From: Lachnospiraceae bacterium
Lineage (GTDB): Bacteria; Bacillota_A; Clostridia; Lachnospirales; Lachnospiraceae
Reading direction: 5' to 3'
Length of the DNA stretch: 22,552 bases
NCBI GenBank assembly: GCA_004556565.1
Contig: SFGN01000040.1
Location: 1-22,552 of the forward strand
The notes beneath the pieces were generated by a model. It had not been told where the DNA came from and did no database searches. It was given only the letters and a program-made list of their open reading frames with translations. This document shows positions 16,178 through 22,552 of this stretch, piece by piece; within the stretch, counting starts at the first letter, position 1; each line of letters opens with the position of its first letter. Position numbers and translations under genes: made by a program.

Positions 16178-16206
16178 TTGACTTTATCATGGTAAATTGT
16201 TAATAT
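16178..16206 (+). promoter_or_regulatory. Promoter of the amino acid ABC operon
   Basis: TTGACT (16178-16183), an exact 17-bp spacer and TAATAT (16201-16206), about 45 bases upstream of the binding-protein start. Confidence 0.75.
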
Positions 16207-16256
16207 GATAACGTGTTTTTTACAATTATCTTAATTTTTACGGAGGATATTATATT

Positions 16257-17063
16257 ATGAAAAAAAGACTTGCATTTTTACTTGCGGCGGGCATGGTTCT
16301 TTCCCTGACAGCATGTGGAACATCTACAGACAAAACAACTGACAGCGATGCCGAACAGACCGATATGGCTTATGTTCAGGAGAAAGGAACTTTAGTTGTA
16401 GGAATTACGGATTTTGCTCCGATGGATTACAAGGATGACGACGGCGAATGGGTTGGTTTTGACGCAGATATGGCAAAGGCTTTTGCAGAAGAGCTTGGTG
16501 TTGAGATCGAATTTGTTGAAATCGACTGGGACAACAAGGTTATGGAGCTTGACGGCAAAACAATCGACTGTGTGTGGAACGGCATGACACTTACAGACGA
16601 AGTTACAAGTGCTATGGAATGTTCCAATGCATACTGCAACAATGCACAGATTGTTATTGTTCCGGTTGATGTAGCCGATCAGTATCAGGATGTTGACAGT
16701 CTTTCCGGTCTGACATTTGCCGTAGAGGCAGGCAGTGCAGGAAAAGAAGAAGTTGACGCTCTTGGTCTTAAATATACTGAAGTAAAAGCCCAGTCCGATG
16801 CACTGATGGAAGTAAAAGCCGGCACATCCGACGCAGCAGTAATCGACTCTCTGATGGCTGCTGCAATGGTGGGTGAAGGAACCGGTTATGCAGACCTTAC
16901 TTATACAGTCGGCCTCAGCAGTGAAGAGTACGGAGTAGGATTCCGTAAAGGCTCTGACCTTGCTGCCGCACTGAATGATTTCTTTGCAAAAAGCTATGCC
17001 GACGGAAGCATGCTGGAAATTGCTGAACAGTATGGCGTTCAGGCTGCAATCATCGAGCAGTAA
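16257..17063 (+). CDS. Amino acid ABC transporter binding lipoprotein
   Basis: A 268-residue polar-amino-acid-type (family 3) solute-binding protein. Signal MKKRLAFLLAAGMVLSL with lipobox LTAC (Cys20), then a Thr/Asp-rich linker. The fold begins at GTLVVGITDFAPMDY with WVGFDADMAKAFAEELG. The segment WNGMTLTDEVTSAMECSNAY (107-126) aligns with the ligand-carboxylate motif of HisJ-type proteins (SITxxRxxx), but Val116 replaces the usual arginine, which may alter ligand choice. ATG with GGAGG nearby. First gene of an importer operon; a hairpin and a terminator separate it from the permease, so it is probably expressed in excess. Ligand unknown. Confidence 0.92.
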   Translation: MKKRLAFLLAAGMVLSLTACGTSTDKTTDSDAEQTDMAYVQEKGTLVVGITDFAPMDYKDDDGEWVGFDADMAKAFAEELGVEIEFVEIDWDNKVMELDGKTIDCVWNGMTLTDEVTSAMECSNAYCNNAQIVIVPVDVADQYQDVDSLSGLTFAVEAGSAGKEEVDALGLKYTEVKAQSDALMEVKAGTSDAAVIDSLMAAAMVGEGTGYADLTYTVGLSSEEYGVGFRKGSDLAAALNDFFAKSYADGSMLEIAEQYGVQAAIIEQ

Positions 17064-17081
17064 TATAAATACGTCAAAGAG

Positions 17082-17113
17082 TATGGAAAATCTGCTTCGG
17101 CAGCTTTTCCATA
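17082..17113 (+). repeat. UUCG-tetraloop hairpin after the binding-protein gene
   Basis: TATGGAAAA (17082-17090) pairs with TTTTCCATA (17105-17113), and CTGC (17092-17095) with GCAG (17100-17103), around a TTCG loop closed by C-G (the ultra-stable UNCG type). One T/C mismatch. No T-run follows, so it probably protects the 3' end of the binding-protein mRNA. Confidence 0.7.
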
Positions 17114-17133
17114 TACTAAGACATGCCCCCTCA

Positions 17134-17165
17134 ATAGAGAGCGGATTTATCCGCCCTCTATTTTT
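17134..17165 (+). terminator. Partial terminator between binding protein and permease
   Basis: ATAGAGAGCGGAT (17134-17146) pairs with ATCCGCCCTCTAT (17149-17161), with one mismatch, followed by TTTT. Since the permease and ATPase follow in the same direction without a clear new promoter, some readthrough is expected. Confidence 0.75.
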
Positions 17166-17225
17166 CGCTTGATAATACATAAAAGAACTCGTTGTATTCA
17201 CTTTTTTGAGAAAGCAGGAGATACT

Positions 17226-17912
17226 ATGGAACTATTTCTTGAACAACTGCCCATCGTCATTCGATCGCTGAATGTCGGTTTTTTGCAGACACTGAAACTC
17301 TTTTTTGTAACACTGATCGGCGCATGCCCGCTCGGGCTGATTATCGCCCTCGGCTCCATGTCCCGGTTCAGACCGTTAAGTTTTGTTACAAAAACCTTTG
17401 TATGGATCATCCGCGGAACACCTCTGATGATCCAGCTTCTGATTATTTATTATTTCCCCGGGCTGGTTCTGAAAAACCCGATTTGGGGAAGCGGTGAGAC
17501 CGGACGTTTTGTCGCCGCCTCTGTCGCATTTATCATTAATTATGCCTGCTATTTTTCAGAAATTTACCGGGGCGGTATTCAGGGAGTTCCGGTCGGACAG
17601 GAAGAGGCCGGTCTGGTGCTTGGCATGACAAAGAGCCAGATTTTCTTTAAAATCACTCTGCTCCAGATGATTAAACGCATCGTTCCGCCTATGTCAAACG
17701 AAATTATTACGCTGGTAAAAGATACTTCTCTTGCCCGAATCATTGCGCTGCAGGAAATTATCTGGGCAGGCCAGGCCTTTCTGAAAGGGTCACAGGGAAT
17801 CTCCGGTGCTATCTGGCCGCTGTTTTTCACTGCTTTCTACTATCTCCTCTGCACCGGTCTGCTGACGATCCTGTTCGGCCGGATCGAGGACAAATTAAGC
17901 TATTTTAAATAA
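17226..17912 (+). CDS. Amino acid ABC transporter permease (HisM family)
   Basis: A 228-residue membrane protein. The polar amino acid permease motif RGTPLMIQ (63-70) and EAA loop GQEEAGLVLGMTKSQIFFKI (124-143) are clear, with about five hydrophobic segments. A single permease gene suggests a homodimer. The start at 17226 has AGGAG five bases upstream; an upstream in-frame ATG at 17169 gives a charged extension not seen in the family. The ATPase start follows 15 bases after the stop. Confidence 0.92.
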   Translation: MELFLEQLPIVIRSLNVGFLQTLKLFFVTLIGACPLGLIIALGSMSRFRPLSFVTKTFVWIIRGTPLMIQLLIIYYFPGLVLKNPIWGSGETGRFVAASVAFIINYACYFSEIYRGGIQGVPVGQEEAGLVLGMTKSQIFFKITLLQMIKRIVPPMSNEIITLVKDTSLARIIALQEIIWAGQAFLKGSQGISGAIWPLFFTAFYYLLCTGLLTILFGRIEDKLSYFK

Positions 17913-17926
17913 GGAGGTAAGCATTG

Positions 17927-18712
17927 ATGTCAATTTTGGAAGTTGAACACATCAGTAAATCATTTGAGGATACGAAAGTGCTGAAGGACATCAGCTTTTC
18001 TCTTGAAAAAGGACAGGCACTATCTATCATTGGCTCTTCAGGAAGCGGCAAGACGACGCTTCTGCGCTGCCTGAATTTTCTGGAACAGCCGGATGCCGGA
18101 ATTATCCGCGTAAATAACGAGGTATTATTCAACGCAGCCGATCCTTCCACCATGCAGGAATCACAGATCCGCAAAAAGAGGCTTCACTTCGGACTGGTAT
18201 TCCAGTCCTTTAACCTGTTCCCACAGTACACTGCGCTGCAGAATGTCATGCTGGCAAAAGAGCTGCTGGCGAAGGAACAGCCGGACTACAAAGCGCGGAA
18301 AAAGGAAATTCACGATGCGATCGAAGCTCAGGCTGAAACCCTGCTGAAACAAATGGGACTCGCAGACAGGATGACAAATTATCCTCACCAGCTTTCCGGC
18401 GGCCAGTGCCAGAGGGTCGCAATTGCCCGTGCCCTGGCGCTTCACCCGGATATTCTCTGCTTCGACGAACCTACCTCAGCCCTGGACCCGGAATTAACGG
18501 GCGAGGTGCTGAAAGTTATTAAAGAGCTGGCCGATCAGAACACAACGATGGTAATCGTGACCCATGAGATGGCATTTGCACGGGATGTTGCAGATCATGT
18601 AATTTTTATGGATGATGGAATCATCCTGGAACAGGGTGAGCCGTCAGAGCTGTTCGAGAACCCAAAAGAAGAAAGAACAAAGCAGTTCCTGTCACGTTTT
18701 ACACAAGGTTAA
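17927..18712 (+). CDS. Amino acid ABC transporter ATPase (GlnQ/HisP-like)
   Basis: A 261-residue ATPase that powers the importer. Walker A GSSGSGKTT (36-44), Q-loop Gln93 in VFQSFNLFPQ, signature LSGGQ (156-160), Walker B ILCFDE (176-181), D-loop SALDPE and switch His213. A slightly long helical insertion (about 110-140) lies between Q-loop and signature. ATG at 17927 is chosen over an overlapping TTG at 17924 because AAGGAGG is nine bases upstream. Last gene of the operon, followed by a strong hairpin. Confidence 0.94.
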   Translation: MSILEVEHISKSFEDTKVLKDISFSLEKGQALSIIGSSGSGKTTLLRCLNFLEQPDAGIIRVNNEVLFNAADPSTMQESQIRKKRLHFGLVFQSFNLFPQYTALQNVMLAKELLAKEQPDYKARKKEIHDAIEAQAETLLKQMGLADRMTNYPHQLSGGQCQRVAIARALALHPDILCFDEPTSALDPELTGEVLKVIKELADQNTTMVIVTHEMAFARDVADHVIFMDDGIILEQGEPSELFENPKEERTKQFLSRFTQG

Positions 18713-18727
18713 TAAAAACATTGCTGC

Positions 18728-18781
18728 AAGAAGCGGCATCATCGTTTTCCATAAAATCGATAATGCCGCTTCTTTATTTCT
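18728..18781. terminator. Bidirectional terminator between ABC operon and MATE gene
   Basis: AAGAAGCGGCAT (18728-18739) pairs with ATGCCGCTTCTT (18763-18774), plus an inner ATCG/CGAT helix after one mismatch. T-rich sequence follows on the plus strand, and TTTTT occurs a little further out on the minus strand. It can serve the convergent MATE gene as well. Confidence 0.8.
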
Positions 18782-18856
18782 TTATGCTTTTTTAAAGTTA
18801 TACTATTTATTCAAGCTTCGTCCGATATTCCCGCCACAGGGCAGCGTAACTGTGTA

Positions 18857-20224
18857 TCACACCGCGGTTGTATTTTCCTCCTGCGGCAGTTTCCTGAAAA
18901 AACGTGCGGCAAAAAATACAGACGGTATAAATGCCAGCACAAATGCCAGCGGCTGCGCCTCCTGAATACCGCTCAAACCTCTTACCCTCGATAAAATTAA
19001 AATCGCAGGAACAAAGAATATGCCGCTTCTCAGGGAGGATACGATCGACGCTTCGAGCTTCTGCCCTGTACTTTGAAGCAGCATCTCCACCACCATACAG
19101 GTAGGAACAAACAGCAGTGCCAGGCACTGAAGGTTCAGCGCCCTTGTCCCAATCGCAATCACCTCCGCATCATCCCGGAATATCTGAATCAGACTGCCCG
19201 AATACAGTATTACTACGGCAGACATTATCGCGATCACTATTTCTGACAACAAAATTGTAAAACGAAATGCTTTTCTAACCCGGCCGTATTTGGCTGCGCC
19301 ATAATTAAACCCGCTGACCGGCTGAAATCCCTGTCCTATACCTAATGCAAAAGAGAATACAAACATGATAATACGTGATACGATGCTCAATGCCGCCACC
19401 GCCGCGTCTCCATAAACTTTCGCTTCCACATTCAAAAGCACCGTGGCAAAACTGGTCAGCCCCTGGCGCAGGAGACTCGGAAGCCCTGTCTCAACAATAT
19501 CTGCATACTGTCTGATACCGCAGGCGGCCTTGCGAAGAGAAAGTCTGCACTGTGTCTTCCCCCGAAGAAACATGCTCAGAAGGACACAGAAGCTGATGAC
19601 CTGGCTTAGAGCCGTAGACAGACCCGCTCCGGCGATTCCCATATCAAACACGAACATAAAAATAGGATCGCCGCAAATATTCAGCAACGCCCCCGTCAGC
19701 AGCCCGATCATACCAAGCGATGCTTTCCCTTCATACCGCAGAATATTATTTAACACAAAACTTGCGGTCACAAATGGGGCAGCCACCAGAATAAACAATA
19801 TATATGTTTTCGCATAAGGCGCAATAGTATCCGTACTTCCAAGCAGCATGACAAGCTGATCCAGGCACAGAAAACTTACAACAGAAATCAGAGTGCCGCA
19901 GAATAAAGAACCGAAAAAACCGGCAGAGGCAATGATACCGGCATGTTCCTCGTCATGCTGTCCCAGTTTTCTGGAAATAATACTTCCGGCTCCCTGGCCG
20001 AACATAAATCCTACCGCCTGCAGAATCGCCATAAATCCAAATACGATCCCCACCGCACCGCTGGCACTGTTCCCCAGTTTCCCCACAAAAGCAGTATCAG
20101 CCATATTGTAAATATTGGTGACTAGCATGCTGATAATTGTCGGGATCGATAACTGTATAATCAGTGACGAGATCGGCGTCTGCGTCATTTTTTCATATTG
20201 CGATTTCCCATTCTGCTTATTCAT
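18857..20224 (-). CDS. MATE family multidrug efflux transporter
   Basis: A 455-residue membrane protein of the MATE (MOP) family, which expels cationic drugs or metabolites using Na+ or H+. The N-terminus PISSLIIQLSIPTIISMLVTNIYNMADTAFVGKLG is typical, as are GFMFGQGAG, the GLSTALSQVISF segment and GFQPVSGFNYGA in the second half. About twelve hydrophobic segments in two halves; length normal. ATG with GAGGTGAAGAG upstream. It is preceded by a leader of about 240 nt with its own promoter, tiny upstream ORFs and an intrinsic terminator, so expression is probably induced by release of attenuation, for instance by ribosome-stalling drugs (inference). Confidence 0.93.
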   Translation of the reverse strand: MNKQNGKSQYEKMTQTPISSLIIQLSIPTIISMLVTNIYNMADTAFVGKLGNSASGAVGIVFGFMAILQAVGFMFGQGAGSIISRKLGQHDEEHAGIIASAGFFGSLFCGTLISVVSFLCLDQLVMLLGSTDTIAPYAKTYILFILVAAPFVTASFVLNNILRYEGKASLGMIGLLTGALLNICGDPIFMFVFDMGIAGAGLSTALSQVISFCVLLSMFLRGKTQCRLSLRKAACGIRQYADIVETGLPSLLRQGLTSFATVLLNVEAKVYGDAAVAALSIVSRIIMFVFSFALGIGQGFQPVSGFNYGAAKYGRVRKAFRFTILLSEIVIAIMSAVVILYSGSLIQIFRDDAEVIAIGTRALNLQCLALLFVPTCMVVEMLLQSTGQKLEASIVSSLRSGIFFVPAILILSRVRGLSGIQEAQPLAFVLAFIPSVFFAARFFRKLPQEENTTAV

Positions 20225-20270
20225 ATCTCTTCACCTCATAATTCATATTCATCTGCCTGTCCTCACACTC

Positions 20271-20314
20271 ATAAAAAAATGAGCCATCCGATTATTACCA
20301 TAACCGAATGGCTC
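20271..20314 (-). terminator. Attenuator terminator in the MATE leader
   Basis: On the minus strand GAGCCATTCG (20314-20305) pairs with CGGATGGCTC (20290-20281) and is followed by seven T (20279-20273). One pair is U-G in the minus-strand RNA but C/A on the plus strand, so it is built for the MATE direction. It lies between promoter and gene, which makes it an attenuator. Confidence 0.75.
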
Positions 20315-20315
20315 G

Positions 20316-20339
20316 TCATCTGTCAATCTGAAGTTTCAC
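20316..20339 (-). CDS. Leader peptide MKLQIDR before the MATE attenuator
   Basis: A seven-codon ORF with GTG start (20339) and TGA stop (20318-20316). AAGGAG (20354-20349) is nine bases upstream, an ideal ribosome site. The stop abuts the 5' arm of the attenuator hairpin, so a ribosome stalled on the last codons would cover that arm and prevent termination. Translation is inferred. Confidence 0.5.
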   Translation of the reverse strand: MKLQIDR

Positions 20340-20375
20340 TGTATTACGCTCCTTTCTTAAATTATGAAGTTGAGA

Positions 20376-20387
20376 TTACCTTTTCAT
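20376..20387 (-). CDS. Minimal upstream ORF MKR in the MATE leader
   Basis: ATG AAA AGG TAA with GGAGG (20401-20397) nine bases upstream. Its start region (ACCAATG) can pair with CATTCGGT in the 5' arm of the attenuator (one bulge), so its translation state could influence an antiterminator. A still shorter ATG ATT TAA lies at 20422-20430 but has a poorly spaced ribosome site. Confidence 0.35.
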   Translation of the reverse strand: MKR

Positions 20388-20473
20388 TGGTCCTTACCTC
20401 CATCTTTTGAACTTTAGGGGTTTAAATCATGTTCCTTTGGGAGTGTACCTCTTTCGTTGTTTTTGATGGTTTA

Positions 20474-20502
20474 ATATTACAACATTATTTCTATTTTGTC
20501 AA
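20474..20502 (-). promoter_or_regulatory. MATE leader promoter
   Basis: Minus strand TTGACA (20502-20497), an exact 17-bp spacer and TAATAT (20479-20474). Transcription would start near 20467, giving a leader of about 240 nt before the MATE start. Confidence 0.75.
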
Positions 20503-20574
20503 TAGTTTTCTGAAAATTATTTTATAAAAATATTTTTATCTGTTTACTGTCCTTTTGTAAGACCTATAATTCAG

Positions 20575-20625
20575 AAAAAGAGATATGAGCGGACGCATCT
20601 TCTCCATACGCTCATATCTCTTTTT
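20575..20625. terminator. Bidirectional terminator after nhaC-family gene
   Basis: A perfect 17-bp inverted repeat, AAAAAGAGATATGAGCG (20575-20591) and its complement (20609-20625), around a 17-nt loop; A-run and T-run at the two ends make it work in both directions. It lies 93 bases past the antiporter stop and upstream of the MATE promoter. The rest of 20626-20717 shows nothing. Confidence 0.85.
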
Positions 20626-20717
20626 ACAGAACTCCTTTCAGAGTATTAAATTCTTGCTTTATACAGCTCGTTTCAAATCATTTGCATTCACTAATCCGAT
20701 ACACAAACCGGCATTTA

Positions 20718-22223
20718 TTATTTCGCCCCAGCCGTTTCCCGGCTATTGCCATTAAATTTAAGCACCATCAATACCGCTATTGTCAGGATCAGACCTACCG
20801 CCAGAGAAATCACCGGGTTCTTCACAAAACCTGCCACGATGTAAGTGACAAATGAAATCGCAGCCACTAAGATCGCATACGGCATCTGGGAGGCGACATG
20901 GTTGACATGATCACACTGTGCCCCCGCGGAAGCCATAATCGTAGTATCTGAAATCGGTGAGCAGTGGTCTCCGCAAACTGCTCCTGCCATACATGCAGAC
21001 ATGGAGATGATCATCATCGTATAATCTGTCTGCTGGAAAATACTTACAACGATCGGAATCAGGATACCAAAGGTTCCCCATGAAGTTCCGGTAGCAAATG
21101 CAAGCAGGCAGGCAATTACAAAAATAATCGCCGGCAGGAATGCCTGGAAGCCCGATGCATAGTTTTTAACGACACCTTCCACATATACGGCTGCTCCAAG
21201 ACTGTCTGTCATTGCTTTCAGAGTCCATGCAAATGTCAGGATCAGGATTGCGGGAACCATCGCCTTAAAGCCCTCCGGTATGCAGTCCATACATTCTTTG
21301 AAAGAGAGCACTCTGCGTACCAGATAAAAAATCAGCGTAAGTATCAGGGAAATAGAAGAACCGATTACCAGTCCGACAGAAGCATCGCTTCCGGCAAACG
21401 CATCAATAAAATTCGCGCCTGAGAAGAATCCGCCGGTATAAATCATTCCCATCACACAGGCAATAATCAGAACCACGATCGGCAATACCAGGTCGATCAC
21501 AGAATCTTTTCCCTTTCCCAGCTCTTCCTCCAAATCCGCTTCAACAGATGCGGCTGCCTTTGCCATAGCTTTTCTCTCATACTCGGCCATACTGCCGAAA
21601 TCCACGTTTAAAAGAACAGTACCTACCATAAATACCAGTGTCAGAAGTGCATAATAGTTGTATGGGATCGCACTGATGAACAGCCCAAGACCGTCTGCTC
21701 CGTCCACAAAACCGGTAACCGCAGCCGCCCAGGATGAAATCGGTGCAATGATACACACCGGAGCTGCGGTCGCATCAATCAGGTATGCCAGCTTCTCTCT
21801 TGAAATATTATGCTTGTCCGTTACAGGCTTCATAACACTTCCTACTGTGAGGCAGTTAAAATAGTCATCAATAAAAATCACAACTCCCAGCAGGATCGTA
21901 GCGATCTGTGCCCCGATGCGGCTCTTAAAACGCTTCTGAGCCCATTTTCCGAAAGCTGAGGAACCGCCTGCTTTGTTCATCAGACAGACCATTATGCCCA
22001 GAATCACAAGGAATATGAGGATACCCACATTCCAGCTGTCCGACAGGACGGCGATAAACCCTTCGTTAATCACATGATTCATTGTTCCTTCCAGATTAAA
22101 CCCGGAGAAAAACAAGCCTCCGACCAGGATACCGACAAACAGAGAGCTGTAAACCTCTTTTGTGATCAGTGCCAGGGCGATAGCTATGATTGGCGGCAAC
22201 AGCGCCCAAAATGTAGCATACAT
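20718..22223 (-). CDS. nhaC: NhaC-family Na+/H+ antiporter
   Basis: A 501-residue integral membrane protein of the NhaC ion transporter family. Members exchange Na+ for H+, or couple organic solutes (malate/lactate, amino acids) to ions. Family motifs are visible: FIDDYFNCLTVGSVMKP (117-133), ATAAPVCIIAPISSWAA (151-167), ATGTSWGTFGILIP (377-390) and GDHCSPISDTTIMASAGAQCDH (418-439). About eleven to twelve hydrophobic segments; a charged loop (about 213-240) divides the halves. Length normal. ATG with AAGGAAGGG upstream. Monocistronic, with a strong terminator. The leader of about 165-200 nt is predicted to be highly structured, so regulation by a riboswitch-like element is possible. The true substrate cannot be told from sequence. 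Confidence 0.9.
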   Translation of the reverse strand: MYATFWALLPPIIAIALALITKEVYSSLFVGILVGGLFFSGFNLEGTMNHVINEGFIAVLSDSWNVGILIFLVILGIMVCLMNKAGGSSAFGKWAQKRFKSRIGAQIATILLGVVIFIDDYFNCLTVGSVMKPVTDKHNISREKLAYLIDATAAPVCIIAPISSWAAAVTGFVDGADGLGLFISAIPYNYYALLTLVFMVGTVLLNVDFGSMAEYERKAMAKAAASVEADLEEELGKGKDSVIDLVLPIVVLIIACVMGMIYTGGFFSGANFIDAFAGSDASVGLVIGSSISLILTLIFYLVRRVLSFKECMDCIPEGFKAMVPAILILTFAWTLKAMTDSLGAAVYVEGVVKNYASGFQAFLPAIIFVIACLLAFATGTSWGTFGILIPIVVSIFQQTDYTMMIISMSACMAGAVCGDHCSPISDTTIMASAGAQCDHVNHVASQMPYAILVAAISFVTYIVAGFVKNPVISLAVGLILTIAVLMVLKFNGNSRETAGAK

Positions 22224-22281
22224 ATTATTTACCCTTCCTTTCTCTCATTCCTTCGTAAAAATTTGTAAACTATGAGTACGC

Positions 22282-22392
22282 CAAAATGTATCTGCCGTCG
22301 TAAGCATATCCTATGCCGGTATATGCGTCCGCAAAAGAGAAGATTTCCGGCATCTTTTGTATGTCTTCTCATGCCTCTGACAGCCCATTTCG
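22282..22392 (-). promoter_or_regulatory. Candidate kissing-loop riboswitch-like leader of nhaC gene
   Basis: Minus-strand pairing found by eye: outer helix CGAAATG (22392-22386) with CATTTTG (22288-22282); P1 GCTGTC (22384-22379) with GACGGC (22299-22294); P2 GAGAAGA (22370-22364) with TCTTCTC (22343-22337); P3 GCATAT (22326-22321) with ATATGC (22309-22304). The P2 loop holds ATGCCGG (22353-22347) and the P3 loop holds its perfect complement CCGGCAT (22319-22313). An alternative pairing GGCAT (22375-22371) with ATGCC (22353-22349) competes. No known riboswitch consensus was recognised. Confidence 0.5.
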
Positions 22393-22396
22393 TATA

Positions 22397-22459
22397 GTAT
22401 ATACTATAATCACCTGTCACTGCAAGCAACATTTATACTTGCAGGCTAAATAATGTCAA
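22397..22459 (-). promoter_or_regulatory. nhaC promoter region with inverted repeats
   Basis: Two minus-strand promoters are possible: TTGACA (22459-22454), 16 bp, TATAAA (22437-22432); and TTGCAG (22425-22420), 17 bp, TATACT (22402-22397), whose start would fall at the first base of the folded leader. CTGCAAG/CTTGCAG (22420-22426 and 22438-22444) flanks the first -10, and the perfect palindrome TATAGTATATACTATA (22393-22408) overlaps the second. Both look like operators. Confidence 0.5.
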
Positions 22460-22495
22460 GCATTTTTGAAAATGTCCTAAAATAAGTGAAACATT

Positions 22496-22526
22496 AGCCC
22501 CGTCAATTCGGGGCTGTTTTATTTTG
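22496..22526. terminator. Terminator at right edge
   Basis: AGCCCCG (22496-22502) and CGGGGCT (22509-22515) around TCAATT, then GTTTTATTTT on the plus strand. A-rich sequence on the other side may let it work for a minus-strand gene beyond the window too. Confidence 0.75.
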
Positions 22527-22552
22527 GGAATCCTACTCGGTGATGATTAAAA

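Noticed and set aside
22378..22526. Plus-strand small RNA from CTGACA-N17-TATACT to the edge terminator
   Set aside because: The same bases fit better as the minus-strand nhaC promoter and leader; the plus -35 is weak.
1..22552. CRISPR arrays, tRNA or rRNA genes, insertion sequences
   Set aside because: No regularly spaced repeats, cloverleaf sequences, rRNA segments or intact transposase were seen.

Overview
The window reads as a low-to-mid G+C Gram-positive anaerobe, most likely a gut Lachnospiraceae (Ruminococcus/Blautia/Dorea-like). The pointers are strong AGGAGG-type ribosome sites, TTGACA/TATAAT-type promoters, lipoprotein signal peptides typical of Firmicutes, a CUT1 sugar importer without its own ATPase, a ThrH-type HAD phosphatase and an NhaC-family antiporter. 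The assignment rests on protein character only; no marker gene is present.

Layout. Bases 1-763 hold no convincing gene. There is a degraded coding-like edge, a promoter plus hairpins that could make a short RNA, and the glgB terminator. Then, on the minus strand: glgB (glycogen branching enzyme, 764-2728); a TIR-domain gene and a beta-propeller-like ORF that look like one frameshifted gene (2955-4423); an ABC-F ATPase directly upstream of the TIR gene (4434-6323); and thrH (6391-6993) behind a long folded leader.

The centre is a sucrose/fructoside operon read leftward from a LacI-controlled promoter near 14850: lipoprotein binding protein, two permeases, an intracellular GH32 beta-fructosidase, a GH13_4 amylosucrase-type enzyme and a PfkB fructokinase. 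The lacI-type regulator (15023-16075) is divergent, with phased operator half-sites in the shared promoter region. Imported sucrose or short fructans would be split by GH32, or used by amylosucrase to build alpha-glucan while releasing fructose, and fructokinase would phosphorylate the fructose. The nearby glgB could branch the glucan.

On the plus strand, 16257-18712 is a polar amino acid ABC importer (binding protein, permease, ATPase). A hairpin pair after the binding-protein gene probably sets unequal expression. On the minus strand follow a MATE efflux pump (18857-20224) and an NhaC-family antiporter (20718-22223).

The most unusual material is in the non-coding leaders. The MATE leader has a consensus promoter, very short upstream ORFs with good ribosome sites and an intrinsic terminator immediately after the last one, the arrangement of ribosome-mediated antibiotic-inducible attenuation. 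The nhaC leader can fold into a three-way junction whose two hairpin loops carry perfectly complementary 7-mers (a kissing-loop architecture), which I cannot match to a known riboswitch. The thrH leader is also closed by a 9-bp helix next to the ribosome site.
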